Below, one piece after another: positions 7,315 through 16,818 of a DNA stretch of 64,000 nucleotides. Every line of letters starts with the position of its first letter. The stretch's first letter is position 1. The notes beneath the pieces were generated by a model, which was given only the letters and a program-made list of their open reading frames with translations, ran no database searches and had not been told where the DNA came from. Source of the DNA: an uncultured Clostridia bacterium (lineage in GTDB: Bacteria; Bacillota; Clostridia; Christensenellales; UBA1242); assembly GCA_949949035.1 (NCBI GenBank), contig CATLHJ010000001.1:70116-134115 (forward strand). Direction: 5' to 3'. The position numbers were made by a program, and so were the translations under genes.

Positions 7315-9339
7315 ATGGCAAAACAACAAAACGTGGTGATTGAAAATTTAGTCGACATTTTGAAGTCGTTCGGGGCTTGTGATTTGGTTACGAACGAAGA
7401 ATTGGCTCGTGACCAAATTGAGCAAGCCATTGATCTAAACGATTCGGTGCAAATCCGTGAAAGTATACGCAAGGCCGTTTGGCGACAACTGGATCACGAC
7501 CGTAATAACGAGAACATGCAGGATCGAGAATTGGCTTACGATTTCCACGCCGCCAAGCAGGTTTTGTTAGACAACAACGTCTTTAAGCGATTGAACGTAC
7601 GTACCAAAGGCGGTAAAAACTTAACTGCGGAAGACTTGTGTACTAAACTTTTTGAACGCCAACGCCTGAATTACGATAACACTGTTGACACCTTGTTGGC
7701 GGGGGCAATTGCGGGTATTCCTGAACGCCAGCAAATTAAAGATGCCAGTACCACATTGTTTGCCGAAGATACCACCGAAACGGCCTTGGGGGGAATAATC
7801 AAGGTGACGCCCGGCACCAAAAACTTGAAACAAAAGGAAGCGGAAGCCACTGCCGAGAAATTGACGGCGGTGTTAGGTGATGTGGTGTTAGATGGTTACC
7901 AAGAATTCTTAAAAGCCCATCCCGATTTAACACCAGAAACTTTCTCGCCCGCGGATTATAAAGAAGTTAAAAATCAATTAAACGTCGCTCAAGCGATGAT
8001 TGATTTAATTGGTGACGAAAAAACGGCGATGCAAATCTTAAACCAACCACTGACAGCGGATAGCGCTGCGATGCACAACGCGGCATTAAGTGGTAACTAT
8101 GCGGCGGCCAGTCAAGCCCGGCAAGCCCGCGGGGCAAGGGGGGCTTTGGCTGGGGTAACTAATGACGGACAAGTGCGGGTATTAGATTTGTTGATGACGG
8201 TGTCACAAAATATCACCAAAGTTCAGGTACAAGCTTTTTGTGAGCAGCGAGCCACCGAACAAGATAAAGTCGGTGAACAACGCCTAGGGTTAGAAGATCC
8301 CACGCGCTTGACAAATACTTTTGGTCATGCCGGGCGCGAAACGGTCGAAAACCTAATCGACGGACAAATTACTAAAAAAATGGTGCCCGCTACCAAAGTT
8401 ACGGACGGGGCATCTTTGCCAGATCACGCGTGGAGAGGTTATACTAAATTGGCAAACTTAATTACGCAAACCGTTAAACGCATGTACGGTGCGGTGCAGA
8501 CAGGGGAATTTGTATCCCGCTTGCTGTCCAAAAAAACAGCCAGTGAAGGACGTGGCCCTAAAGACCTGCGATGGGAAATTAAAGATTATGCGGTAATGCC
8601 TGATGCTTATCGTGATAAGCAAGGCAACCTGAACGCGGCGGGTGAATTTTTTGAACGCACGCAAGCCCGTTTAATGGCGGACAAGGTTAAAATTGAAGAG
8701 TACAAATTAAAAGTGCAGGCCGCACCCAAAGACCAAGATGCCGCCGCGCAGTTACAATATTATACTTATCGGGCACGGCTAGCGGCGGACGCCTTGGATA
8801 ATGTGGCAGCGGCGACCAAGGGTGATAAGGACTTGTTAAATGACCAAGCCTACTTCCAACAACTGGACAACCAAATTGTAATGGTCGCCAGTCCTGATTA
8901 CCCGCACACCGAACAATTGTTGGACAACGATGCGGTCGCCGCCATGGCATTACAAGACGAAAACCGCACTAATGAAGAATACTGGGTCGACGCGTTACAG
9001 ACTTTCAAAAATCATAATGACCAAGCACCGGCTACGGCCGAAAATGATGCCAGTTACCGTATGTTGGCCGAAATGTTTAGTTTGGGTAATCGTTACGGTA
9101 AAGATATTACCAAGAGCGACTTGGCCAACTTGATGCAGAACGTGGCGAACGGTCCATTTAACCCCAAGAAGGTCGAACAATTTATTAAGGGATTGACCGC
9201 TAAACCGGGCAGCAAGTACGCGATTACGGCTACTGATTGCCGCAACGGTTTACATCAGGCCGCCACCGCTTTTTTGGCGAAGGTGAAATACCAAGATGCG
9301 TACGCCAATTATGAATTGTCGGCGCAGGCGACACAGTAA
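7315..9339 (+). CDS. Large soluble protein of unknown function
   Basis: A 674-residue protein that I do not recognise. It has no signal peptide or membrane segment and looks mostly helical, rich in Ala, Gln, Asp and Lys, without cysteine pairs or an obvious nucleotide-binding motif. A basic Arg/Ala/Gly stretch (QARQARGARGALAG) lies near residues 268-281. The downstream gene has its own promoter, so it appears monocistronic. The tandem of helical segments might suggest a scaffold or structural role, but that is only a guess. Confidence 0.7.
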   Translation: MAKQQNVVIENLVDILKSFGACDLVTNEELARDQIEQAIDLNDSVQIRESIRKAVWRQLDHDRNNENMQDRELAYDFHAAKQVLLDNNVFKRLNVRTKGGKNLTAEDLCTKLFERQRLNYDNTVDTLLAGAIAGIPERQQIKDASTTLFAEDTTETALGGIIKVTPGTKNLKQKEAEATAEKLTAVLGDVVLDGYQEFLKAHPDLTPETFSPADYKEVKNQLNVAQAMIDLIGDEKTAMQILNQPLTADSAAMHNAALSGNYAAASQARQARGARGALAGVTNDGQVRVLDLLMTVSQNITKVQVQAFCEQRATEQDKVGEQRLGLEDPTRLTNTFGHAGRETVENLIDGQITKKMVPATKVTDGASLPDHAWRGYTKLANLITQTVKRMYGAVQTGEFVSRLLSKKTASEGRGPKDLRWEIKDYAVMPDAYRDKQGNLNAAGEFFERTQARLMADKVKIEEYKLKVQAAPKDQDAAAQLQYYTYRARLAADALDNVAAATKGDKDLLNDQAYFQQLDNQIVMVASPDYPHTEQLLDNDAVAAMALQDENRTNEEYWVDALQTFKNHNDQAPATAENDASYRMLAEMFSLGNRYGKDITKSDLANLMQNVANGPFNPKKVEQFIKGLTAKPGSKYAITATDCRNGLHQAATAFLAKVKYQDAYANYELSAQATQ

Positions 9340-9353
9340 CACGAAAATATAAA

Positions 9354-9382
9354 TTGTAAAGATTGAGTAAGTAGGTTATAAT
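9354..9382 (+). promoter_or_regulatory. Promoter of the PrsA-like lipoprotein gene
   Basis: TTGTAA (9354-9359), 17-base spacer, TATAAT (9377-9382), then six bases to the ATG at 9389. Leaderless arrangement, no Shine-Dalgarno. Confidence 0.7.
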
Positions 9383-9388
9383 AAAAAC

Positions 9389-11215
9389 ATGCGTAAACAC
9401 GTGGTCAAATTTTTTGCTTTTGCGATGCTTTTTGTGGTAATGATTTCGTTTACTGCGTGTTCTTTATTTACTGATGATTTAGATCAGCGCTACAGTGCCT
9501 CCATTATGGTGGCTACCGCCAAAGATTCGGACATTACGGTTTCGCGTAAAGAGTTATATGATGTTTATCGGGAGTGGGGCTATCAATACAGCAGTCAAAT
9601 GGACGAAACTGAATTGTTAGAATACTTGACGGAATACATTTTGAACAACAAAATTCTGCGCCAATATTCGCAAGACAAGTTTGGTGATTTACGGGACAGT
9701 GAATTGGCTTTGGCCCATAAGAACGCTTACGCCACCTTGGATAAAGTATGGCGCCAATACGTTTACGAAATTTTGGCTTTAGATGATCCAGAAAGCGCAA
9801 CCAGTACGGACGACGACACGACGGTAACCTATACGCCGTACACAAAATCAATTTTGGTTGAACATCAGGGGACTACTCCGGTGTACACCTTGAACTTGGC
9901 GTCTTATCAAGAAGATGCCGAAATTTTAACCCTTACCGATTATCAAAAATACACGCCCACGGTGCCTGGTATTGCTAATGATAAAGTGGCGGGGCAGGCG
10001 TTAGCCAAAATTATCCGTAATTTGCAAAATGTGGAAAATGGTTTTACTAAATTGCCTAAACCGCAAACTAATTACTTAAATCTCGACAACAAATACTTGG
10101 CGGCTTTGTCAAGTGCGGAGCAGGACGTTTTGAATCGTGAATTGGCGCGGATTATTGAAAATAATTGTCTGTCCTTGATGGCAGGACGGCTGAGTACCGC
10201 GTACAATTTGGGTTTAATTAATTTGACAGGCACTGATGCGGTGCAGGCGTGGGACGCCTACTTAAACCGCAGTGCGGACTTTGATGCGTGGGCACAAAAA
10301 ATCAATTACGGCATCAGTGCGGACGCCGTGGAATATACCGCTGCTGACGCGTGGGCCAAGGATCGGGCAGTAGGACAAGCCGTAGCGACCAGTCGTGCCA
10401 ATAACGCTACTACCTACTATTTAGAATTGGTACGTAACGCAATGAACGATTATACTTATGCCGGCGATAACGATATGGAAAGTACTGTTTTGAACGGCAA
10501 ATTAGACGAATTATATTACGTACCGCAGGACGTGTCCCAAAACTTATTTACTGTCAGTCATATCTTAATTGGCTTTACCGATGAACAAAAAGCCGAGTAC
10601 ACCAAGATTACGGAGGAGGCCACGAAAAATCCGTCTTACAAAACCCAAGCGGATTTGAACGCGTTATACGCTGCGACCAGCAGTAACGGCAAAAGTGCCT
10701 ACGATATTTACAACGAAGTACAATCAACCTTAATGAACGTTAACCAATTAAGTGAACGTTACACTATTTTCCGTGATTTTATATACCAGTATAATACCGA
10801 CCCAGGTATGCAAAATCCAACCTATGAATACGTAATGAGTGTAAACAGTGATAAAAACATTATGGTTCCCGAATTTACCGCGGCCAGTATTGCTCTGCGG
10901 GAAAATACCGACGGTCGTGGTGGCAAAGGTGCTATTTCGGGACTGGTTTGGACCGAACACGGGGCCCACATTATTATGTACACGCGCGATTTGGCGGAAA
11001 TAATTTGGACGGGTGATGCCAGTATGTTAGACAGTTACTACGGGGATACCTTATTTGCAACCATGACCGCGTATGGTAATCAAACTCGTTTTGATACATT
11101 AGCCGAAAAGTTTACCCGCAGTTACAGCAGTTACCAAGCCCACTTATTGGCCGATTACAAAAGCGAACACACCATTACCATTGTTCAAAGTGAATTCAAA
11201 GATTTCTTAGGTTAA
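9389..11215 (+). CDS. Secreted lipoprotein, PrsA/SurA-like foldase
   Basis: 608 residues. Signal peptide residues 1-23 with lipobox FTAC and lipidated Cys24. The N-terminal helical part with QYSSQMDETELLEYLTEYILNNKILRQY resembles the SurA/PrsA chaperone domain. A parvulin-like region is suggested by FTVSHILIGFTDEQ (about residue 387) and by GLVWTEHGAHIIMYTRD (about 516-532), the last strand of that fold. A long insert separates the two. PrsA proteins fold exported proteins on the outer face of the membrane. Whether the isomerase site is active is unclear. It lies convergent to argS, eight bases apart. Confidence 0.68.
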   Translation: MRKHVVKFFAFAMLFVVMISFTACSLFTDDLDQRYSASIMVATAKDSDITVSRKELYDVYREWGYQYSSQMDETELLEYLTEYILNNKILRQYSQDKFGDLRDSELALAHKNAYATLDKVWRQYVYEILALDDPESATSTDDDTTVTYTPYTKSILVEHQGTTPVYTLNLASYQEDAEILTLTDYQKYTPTVPGIANDKVAGQALAKIIRNLQNVENGFTKLPKPQTNYLNLDNKYLAALSSAEQDVLNRELARIIENNCLSLMAGRLSTAYNLGLINLTGTDAVQAWDAYLNRSADFDAWAQKINYGISADAVEYTAADAWAKDRAVGQAVATSRANNATTYYLELVRNAMNDYTYAGDNDMESTVLNGKLDELYYVPQDVSQNLFTVSHILIGFTDEQKAEYTKITEEATKNPSYKTQADLNALYAATSSNGKSAYDIYNEVQSTLMNVNQLSERYTIFRDFIYQYNTDPGMQNPTYEYVMSVNSDKNIMVPEFTAASIALRENTDGRGGKGAISGLVWTEHGAHIIMYTRDLAEIIWTGDASMLDSYYGDTLFATMTAYGNQTRFDTLAEKFTRSYSSYQAHLLADYKSEHTITIVQSEFKDFLG

Positions 11216-11222
11216 TTATTAC

Positions 11223-12854
11223 TTACATTTTCTGCACGGTGTCGATTGCCAAGGTATGCAAGCCAAAAGCCAAGGCGGTTTTGGTCAACGCTGCCATAGA
11301 TAAGTACAATTCTTTTTTGGCAAAGTCGGTAATGGCGCTAATATTTTCGGTGGCGTAAAAAACGGCAAAACTGTTGGCCAAATTGTACAAAGCCTCGGCA
11401 ATCGGATGTAAGGATAATGTGTTAAGGGTTACAGTGTACGCTTCTGTTAAATGTAAAATTTTTATTAACAGGTCGCGTAACGCAGGAGTGGAGTATTGGG
11501 ACAGGTGCGTAAAGTCAAGGCGAAATTTACCAACCTTATTAAAAATTGAATTGATGCGAACGATGGTGTACAGCAGGTAAGGACCGGTTTTACCTTCAAA
11601 AGCAATACATTTTTGTAAATCAAAAACGTAATCTTTGCCTACGTTGTTAATCAAGTCAGCAAACTTGATGGCTGACAAACCTACCGCAAATTCGGTAGTG
11701 GCCGCACTGACTGTTTGTAGAATGTCTTCCAGTTTAATGGTGCCACCATCGCGCGTCTTAAATGGTTTGCCGTCGGTGCCGTTAATCGTCCCGTAGGGGA
11801 CGTGAGTTAGTACGGTGTCGGCGGGAACCAAGTCCCCCAAACGGGCGGTACGAAATACTTGCTCGAAATGCAGGGTTTGGCGGGCGTCCGCAATGTAAAT
11901 GAATTGGTCGGGGTGGTAGGTCTGGGCACGGGTGTACAACGCCGCGACGTCGGTAGTGGCGTACAAGTAGCCACCGTTTTGTTTTTGCAAAATAATGGGT
12001 GGCATCGGCTTTTGGTCAGTTGGTTGGGCCACGTCCACAATTAACGCGCCTTGCGAAGTTTGCAACACACCAGTTTGCCTTAATTTGTCTAACACCACGG
12101 GGATGTTCTTTTGGTAGGTGCTTTCACCGTCGTAAAGGTCAAAAGTGCAATTCAATCGTTCGTAATTACGACGAATCTGGGTAACCGACAGGTCGCGTAA
12201 TTTTTGCCAAGTGGTGTAGTATGGGTCGGTATAGTTTTGTAATTGGGTTGTAATGGTGGCGGCGCGGGCGTAAAATTCGGGGTCGGTCTTTTTACGTAAG
12301 GAAGCCGCGGGGTACAATTCGCCCAACATCGGCAACGTCACTTGTCCGGCAGTCAGTCCTTGGTCGGCCATCGCCGCCATGACTAACCCCATTTGCAGAC
12401 CCCAATCGCCTAAATATGCTCCCGCGATGGTGCGGTGACCGAAGGCTTGGTGTACCCTTTTCAATGCTTCGCCGATAATCGGGGAACGTAAATGACCAAT
12501 GTGTAGTTCCTTGGCGATGTTGGCACCGCCGTAGTCAAAAAAAATCGTGCGCGGTTTAACGGTCGGCAAAGGCAGTTTTTCTTGTTGGGTAATAAATTCG
12601 GCAGTTTTAATCAATAAATCGTCACTGACGGTAAAGTTCAAGAAACCATTAACTGCCGTAACGGTAGCGGTGGCAGCATACTTATTTTGCCATTGGTTGG
12701 CGATTGCGGTGGCGATAAGTACAGGACTGTCGTGGCGTTGTTTTGCCAATCCGAACGCAACATTACATTGGAAATCGGCTTTGTCGCTGACCGACAGGGT
12801 AGCGGTCGGCTCGATAGTCTGTAACTGTTGTTCCAGTAGTTGTTTCACGTTCAT
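11223..12854 (-). CDS. argS: Arginyl-tRNA synthetase
   Basis: 543 residues, class I synthetase charging tRNA-Arg. The N-terminal additional domain is at about 1-100 (VNGFLNFTVSD). The HIGH motif lies in NIAKELHIGHLRSPIIGEAL, the GDWG motif follows (YLGDWGLQMG), the KMSKS-equivalent loop is GKPFKTRDGGTIKLEDI, and the C-terminal DALR-type anticodon-binding domain includes RINSIF and the end helix. The usual Ser-Pro before Asn in the HIGH block is Gly-Ala here. A TATAAT on this strand (12863-12868) ends eight bases before the ATG, again leaderless-like. Confidence 0.94.
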   Translation of the reverse strand: MNVKQLLEQQLQTIEPTATLSVSDKADFQCNVAFGLAKQRHDSPVLIATAIANQWQNKYAATATVTAVNGFLNFTVSDDLLIKTAEFITQQEKLPLPTVKPRTIFFDYGGANIAKELHIGHLRSPIIGEALKRVHQAFGHRTIAGAYLGDWGLQMGLVMAAMADQGLTAGQVTLPMLGELYPAASLRKKTDPEFYARAATITTQLQNYTDPYYTTWQKLRDLSVTQIRRNYERLNCTFDLYDGESTYQKNIPVVLDKLRQTGVLQTSQGALIVDVAQPTDQKPMPPIILQKQNGGYLYATTDVAALYTRAQTYHPDQFIYIADARQTLHFEQVFRTARLGDLVPADTVLTHVPYGTINGTDGKPFKTRDGGTIKLEDILQTVSAATTEFAVGLSAIKFADLINNVGKDYVFDLQKCIAFEGKTGPYLLYTIVRINSIFNKVGKFRLDFTHLSQYSTPALRDLLIKILHLTEAYTVTLNTLSLHPIAEALYNLANSFAVFYATENISAITDFAKKELYLSMAALTKTALAFGLHTLAIDTVQKM

Positions 12855-12957
12855 GATGGTACATTATAAAGTAGATTGCGGAAAAACCCAAGCATAATTG
12901 TGGTCAGGGAATTTGGTTGACGGTCTGGTTGCTGCGTCGGTATAATTTAGTCAAATA

Positions 12958-14079
12958 ATGGCCAATCATTACGATTATTTAATTGTTGGTGCCGGTTTGT
13001 TCGGGGCGGTTTGTGCCTATGAATTAGGCAAGAAAGGTAAAACTTGTTTAGTAATTGATAAACGCAGTCACGTTGGCGGGAATTTATATACTGAGTTATT
13101 GGCTGTGACGCACGTCCACCGCTATGGTGCGCACGTTTTTCATACCGACAATAAAAAGATTTGGGATTACCTTAACAAGTTCGGTGAATTCAATAACTTT
13201 ATTAACGCACCTATTGCACGTTACCACGACGAATTGTATAATCTGCCATTTAACATGAACACGTTTACCAAACTATGGCCGGACGTGTTGACGCCCGCCG
13301 ATGCCCAAAGGCGGATTGCTGCCGAACGCGAAGCCGCCAAAATTGACCAACCGCAAAATTTGCAAGAGCAGGCCATTAGCATGGTCGGTACCACTATTTT
13401 TGAGAAACTGATTAAGGGTTATACCGAAAAGCAATGGGGCCGTCCGTGTACCGAGTTGTCGCCGGCGATTATTGCGCGCTTACCCGTGCGCTATACTTTT
13501 AATAATAACTATTATCATGACCGCTACCAAGGTGTGCCGGTGGCGGGTTATACGGATATTATCGAAAAAATGCTGGCGCAGGCAACCGTACGTTTGCAAT
13601 GTGACTTTTTCCAACAACGGGAAAGGTTAACCGCACTGGCGGACAAAATTATTTATACGGGGCCGATTGACCAATTTTACAATTACCGCTTCGGCGTGTT
13701 AGAGTACCGCAGTTTGCGTTTTGAAACAGAAATTTTGAATCAACAATCTTTTCAAGGAAACGCGGTAGTTAATTACACGGCAGCCGATGTGCCCTATACC
13801 CGAATTATTGAACACAAGCATTTTTACGGAACGCAACAACCACAAACGGTAATTACGCGCGAATACCCCTTGGCTTGGCAAAAAGGGCGGGAGCCGTATT
13901 ATCCCATCAACGACGCAACCAACAACGCTTTGTACGAACGTTATCGTCAATTAGCCGACCAAGAAACCACAGTTTATTTTGGCGGGCGGTTGGCGCAATA
14001 CCAATATCTAGATATGGCTACGGTAATTGAAGAAGCACTGAATTTAACGGCGACATTGCTGAAAAACAAAAAGACTTAA
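12958..14079 (+). CDS. glf: UDP-galactopyranose mutase
   Basis: 373 residues. The FAD-binding N-terminus is DYLIVGAGLFGAVCAYELGKKG, followed by HVGGNLYTE, YGAHVFHT, the FEKLIKGYTEKQWG block and late GGRLAQYQYLDM, all diagnostic for Glf. The enzyme interconverts UDP-galactopyranose and UDP-galactofuranose, the donor for galactofuranose in surface polysaccharides. No glycosyltransferase is adjacent. TATAAT at 12941-12946 leaves 11 bases to the ATG and no Shine-Dalgarno. The 3' end overlaps the convergent gene by four bases. Confidence 0.94.
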   Translation: MANHYDYLIVGAGLFGAVCAYELGKKGKTCLVIDKRSHVGGNLYTELLAVTHVHRYGAHVFHTDNKKIWDYLNKFGEFNNFINAPIARYHDELYNLPFNMNTFTKLWPDVLTPADAQRRIAAEREAAKIDQPQNLQEQAISMVGTTIFEKLIKGYTEKQWGRPCTELSPAIIARLPVRYTFNNNYYHDRYQGVPVAGYTDIIEKMLAQATVRLQCDFFQQRERLTALADKIIYTGPIDQFYNYRFGVLEYRSLRFETEILNQQSFQGNAVVNYTAADVPYTRIIEHKHFYGTQQPQTVITREYPLAWQKGREPYYPINDATNNALYERYRQLADQETTVYFGGRLAQYQYLDMATVIEEALNLTATLLKNKKT

Positions 14080-14669
14080 TCGACATTAGTCAAAGCGAAA
14101 CAGTAGTCATAGGCAGTTTGGTTAAGCGTCTGATTTAGGTAAGTTAACGGTAGGGGACTGCCCGTTTCGCCGGCAGTGGTAAGGTTGACTGTGGTCGCAC
14201 TTAATTTCCAAGTGCCTTGGTCAATAATTGTTTCGTCCGTAACCGTACCGTTGGTAATGGCCAGGCGCACAATTTGGTAGTTATTCTTTTTGGCGTTGAA
14301 AGTTAAACGCCATTGCCGGTTGGCATCATACCAAATCGTACCGCGTAAGTTCTCAATCGTTAAAGTAAACACTGGTGTCGGTTCGGGTTCGGTTGGTTCG
14401 GGATCGGTGGGTTCGGTCGGCGTAGTCGGTTCGTCGGGCAACACGGGGGATACCGGTTGGAGTTCGGGCGCGGGGTTCGTTTCCTCCGTGGGGCGGTCGT
14501 CGAGCCCTAAATCTGTATCAATCGTGCCGCGGTTGTCTTCAATCACCTGTTTGTTGTCGTTGGGCTGGGCTTTGGTATCCGGTATGCTGGGTAAAATAAC
14601 CAGTAGCATAACCGCCGCGATAACGCAAATACCCAAGGTCGTTAACCACGGCCAAACTTTTTTCATCAT
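14076..14669 (-). CDS. Membrane-anchored extracytoplasmic protein with Pro/Glu/Thr-rich stalk
   Basis: 197 residues. A short cytoplasmic start, one membrane segment (about residues 6-29), then a low-complexity Pro/Thr/Glu stalk (about 60-105, including repeats of E-P-T) and a C-terminal beta-rich domain of about 85 residues with the pattern IENLRGTIWYDANRQWRLTF. The last domain could be a small lipocalin-like barrel; this is uncertain. The start at 14669 (MMKKVW) is preferred because GGGGGA lies just upstream, unlike the longer reading frame to 14798. Confidence 0.65.
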   Translation of the reverse strand: MMKKVWPWLTTLGICVIAAVMLLVILPSIPDTKAQPNDNKQVIEDNRGTIDTDLGLDDRPTEETNPAPELQPVSPVLPDEPTTPTEPTDPEPTEPEPTPVFTLTIENLRGTIWYDANRQWRLTFNAKKNNYQIVRLAITNGTVTDETIIDQGTWKLSATTVNLTTAGETGSPLPLTYLNQTLNQTAYDYCFALTNVD

Positions 14670-14817
14670 TGATCCCCCAATTAAAAATATCATCAGTTTT
14701 CCATACCGCCGACTTTTCGTCAAGCGAAATTTGTCGAAATTTGGAGTATTGCTAAATTTGGCTAGGTGCCTGGAAGTGTAGTAAACAATTCCCGTCACGA
14801 CTTACAAAAAAAATTAT

Positions 14818-14892
14818 TGGTCGGGGTGGCGGGAATTGAACCCACTGCCTCTTGCACCCGAAACAAGCGCGATACCGATTCGCTACACCCCG
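14818..14892 (-). tRNA. tRNA-Pro (anticodon CGG)
   Basis: Acceptor stem CGGGGTG pairs perfectly with CACCCCG. The anticodon stem-loop reads CTTGT-TTCGGGT-GCAAG, giving anticodon CGG for CCG. The T-arm contains GGTTCAATTCC, and a 3' CCA is encoded. A run of eight T follows on this strand shortly after the 3' end. Confidence 0.94.
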
Positions 14893-14972
14893 TCGGTAAC
14901 AGTAATATAACACACTTTCCGGCAGAATACAAGACAATTTACCAAACGGACATTACCGCGTAAAAATACATT

Positions 14973-15001
14973 TTGTATTTATGACGAAGTTGTGCTATAA
15001 T
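14973..15001 (+). promoter_or_regulatory. Promoter of repeat-headed lipoprotein locus 2
   Basis: TTGTAT (14973-14978), 17-base spacer, TATAAT (14996-15001) within GTGCTATAAT. Seven bases lie between the -10 box and the ATG at 15009. Same design as at 1828-1856 and 62422-62450. Confidence 0.8.
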
Positions 15002-15008
15002 TTTATAT

Positions 15009-16778
15009 ATGGAACGAACGAACGAACGAACGAACGAACGAACGAACGAACGAACGAACGAACGAACGAACGAACGAACGAACGAACGAACGCGTAAATT
15101 AACTATTTTTGGCAGTTTGTTAACTGCTGTTATTTTAATAGGCGTCGCGGTGATTACCGCGTGTGCCGTGAATATTAAACCGAATAAAGCAACGGGTGGC
15201 AACACCACGCCCGTGGTGGTTGACGTCGGCGAAAAGGTGGGCGACGTCACTTTTGATTGTAATAACACACAACAACTTTTTAATATTCTCGCTGGTAAAA
15301 CGAATACAACTTACGACCAAATTTTGACATTGGCCGCCAACCCGCAAAATGCTACCACTTTCAAAGCGAACAACGCCGACCAAGATTTGGTGGTTACTTT
15401 CGGCGATAAAGAATGGTACGCGGTTTATTTGTCACGCACCAACGAAAGCAGGCCGCGAGCGATTTTAACCTTGTGGCTATGTGAATCGTTTAGACCGTGT
15501 GCGTGGAATATTGCGACTGCCTATGACGCCAATACCGCTTACCCTAATGATATGTATAGTACCAGTTATGTCCGTACTAACGGCTTGAATAATACGGGTA
15601 ATTTTTCGTTTGATAATGGTGAGAGCCTAGATAACTCTTATACCGCCAATAACGCCCATGCCATGGCAAAATTTACCATGCCGACGGTCAGTGATGCTGT
15701 AACGGATTTTATTGTTACTCCCGCTACGGTTGGTTGGCAACGAGCGGGGCAGTCGGCGGTGGCTCTTTGCAATTACAACTTAAAAAACGAAAACTGGGGT
15801 GAAGAAACCACGACGGGTTGGTTTAATAATGATGTGCAATATAATTACAGTAGTAAGGGTCACTATGGCGATTGGCGAAACGATTACCTATGGTTACCGT
15901 CAATTACCGAACTTTACCAATATTGGGGTGTGGAAAATATTAACGAAGTAAACCCCGAAGTAACTACCTATTGGAGCCGTTCGGGGGCGTATAACAAACA
16001 CGGTTACATTGGTGGTAGACCGACCGAGGGTCTTAATGAAGTCAATAAAACTCGTGAACTTCGTCCCGCCTTGCATTTGGATTTAAGTCAATTACATGCC
16101 GAACATTACTACGTGGCAGACTTTAATCCCAACAATGGCACAACGACCGCCACCTGCTCGTATTGTGGCGAAGTCAAGGTTTATGAATGTACTGACGAAG
16201 CCCACGGGCATCTTTTTAAGGAAAACGAAGTACGGCCAACTTGTACCACGGATGGGCACAGCGATTTTGTGTGCGAACATTGCCATTACTCCTACCGCGT
16301 GGAAAAACCCGCCTTGGGACACAGTTTCACCCCGTGGACACAAGTAACTGGTCAAGCCGAAGGTGTTCAACAACGTACTTGTGCAACCTGTAGAGAGTTG
16401 GAAAAACGTACGGTTACCGCGTGTACTCACAATATAACGATTCGCAGCAACTATCCCGACCGTTTAACTTTAACGTTCAAAATTGGTTCGCAAAAAAGTT
16501 TCACCGAACCATATACTATGACGGAATTTATGACCTACTTTAACGGTTTAAGCAGCAGTGCGTCGCTGGGGTACAGCGGTGCAGTGCGTTATTACAATTA
16601 CAACCAAAGCACGCAGACGGGCATTTGGGTTGATACTGTCGTTACCGCTTGGGAAAAGGGCGACAAGAATACCTTTATTTATTATTACGCAGACAGCAAT
16701 TACCCAACCCCCGTTAAGGTTGTAACCACGTTGGATCATTTTACCCTAATTGATGATGTGGAAGTTATTACCGCCTAA
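15009..16778 (+). CDS. Phase-variable surface lipoprotein, locus 2 (in frame)
   Basis: 589 residues, open from the leaderless ATG through 20 GAAC units. Residues 1-28 are MERT plus NERT repeats. The signal peptide follows with lipobox ITAC at Cys52, so the repeat-encoded part would be removed on maturation. The ectodomain (about 75-365) has the motif order of a DUF6273-like domain: LWLPSITELYQYWG, YWSRSG and ELRPALHLDL. It is followed by cysteine repeats (CSYCGEV, CTTDGHSDFVCEHCH, CATCRELEKR) like those in locus 1, and a C-terminal domain of about 110 residues. Unlike locus 1 there is no C-terminal membrane segment. Likely exposed on the cell surface; ligand unknown. Confidence 0.8.
   Translation: MERTNERTNERTNERTNERTNERTNERTRKLTIFGSLLTAVILIGVAVITACAVNIKPNKATGGNTTPVVVDVGEKVGDVTFDCNNTQQLFNILAGKTNTTYDQILTLAANPQNATTFKANNADQDLVVTFGDKEWYAVYLSRTNESRPRAILTLWLCESFRPCAWNIATAYDANTAYPNDMYSTSYVRTNGLNNTGNFSFDNGESLDNSYTANNAHAMAKFTMPTVSDAVTDFIVTPATVGWQRAGQSAVALCNYNLKNENWGEETTTGWFNNDVQYNYSSKGHYGDWRNDYLWLPSITELYQYWGVENINEVNPEVTTYWSRSGAYNKHGYIGGRPTEGLNEVNKTRELRPALHLDLSQLHAEHYYVADFNPNNGTTTATCSYCGEVKVYECTDEAHGHLFKENEVRPTCTTDGHSDFVCEHCHYSYRVEKPALGHSFTPWTQVTGQAEGVQQRTCATCRELEKRTVTACTHNITIRSNYPDRLTLTFKIGSQKSFTEPYTMTEFMTYFNGLSSSASLGYSGAVRYYNYNQSTQTGIWVDTVVTAWEKGDKNTFIYYYADSNYPTPVKVVTTLDHFTLIDDVEVITA
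15012..15091 (+). repeat. Tetranucleotide repeat (GAAC)20
   Basis: Twenty perfect GAAC units immediately after the ATG at 15009. With 20 units the ATG is in frame with the lipoprotein body; loss or gain of one unit would lead to early termination. Confidence 0.95.
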
Positions 16779-16779
16779 A

Positions 16780-16796
16780 ACTATTTACCAAATAGT
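16780..16796. promoter_or_regulatory. Inverted repeat over the smsC promoter
   Basis: ACTATTT (16780-16786), ACC, AAATAGT (16790-16796): a perfect seven-base inverted repeat directly after the stop of locus 2. The probable smsC -35 (TTTACC, 16784-16789) lies inside it, with TATAAT at 16808-16813 after an 18-base spacer. This fits an operator, for instance for an iron-sulfur-responsive regulator, though it could also be a weak hairpin. No T-run follows. Confidence 0.4.
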
Positions 16797-16818
16797 GGTA
16801 CTTGCGGTATAATACCCT

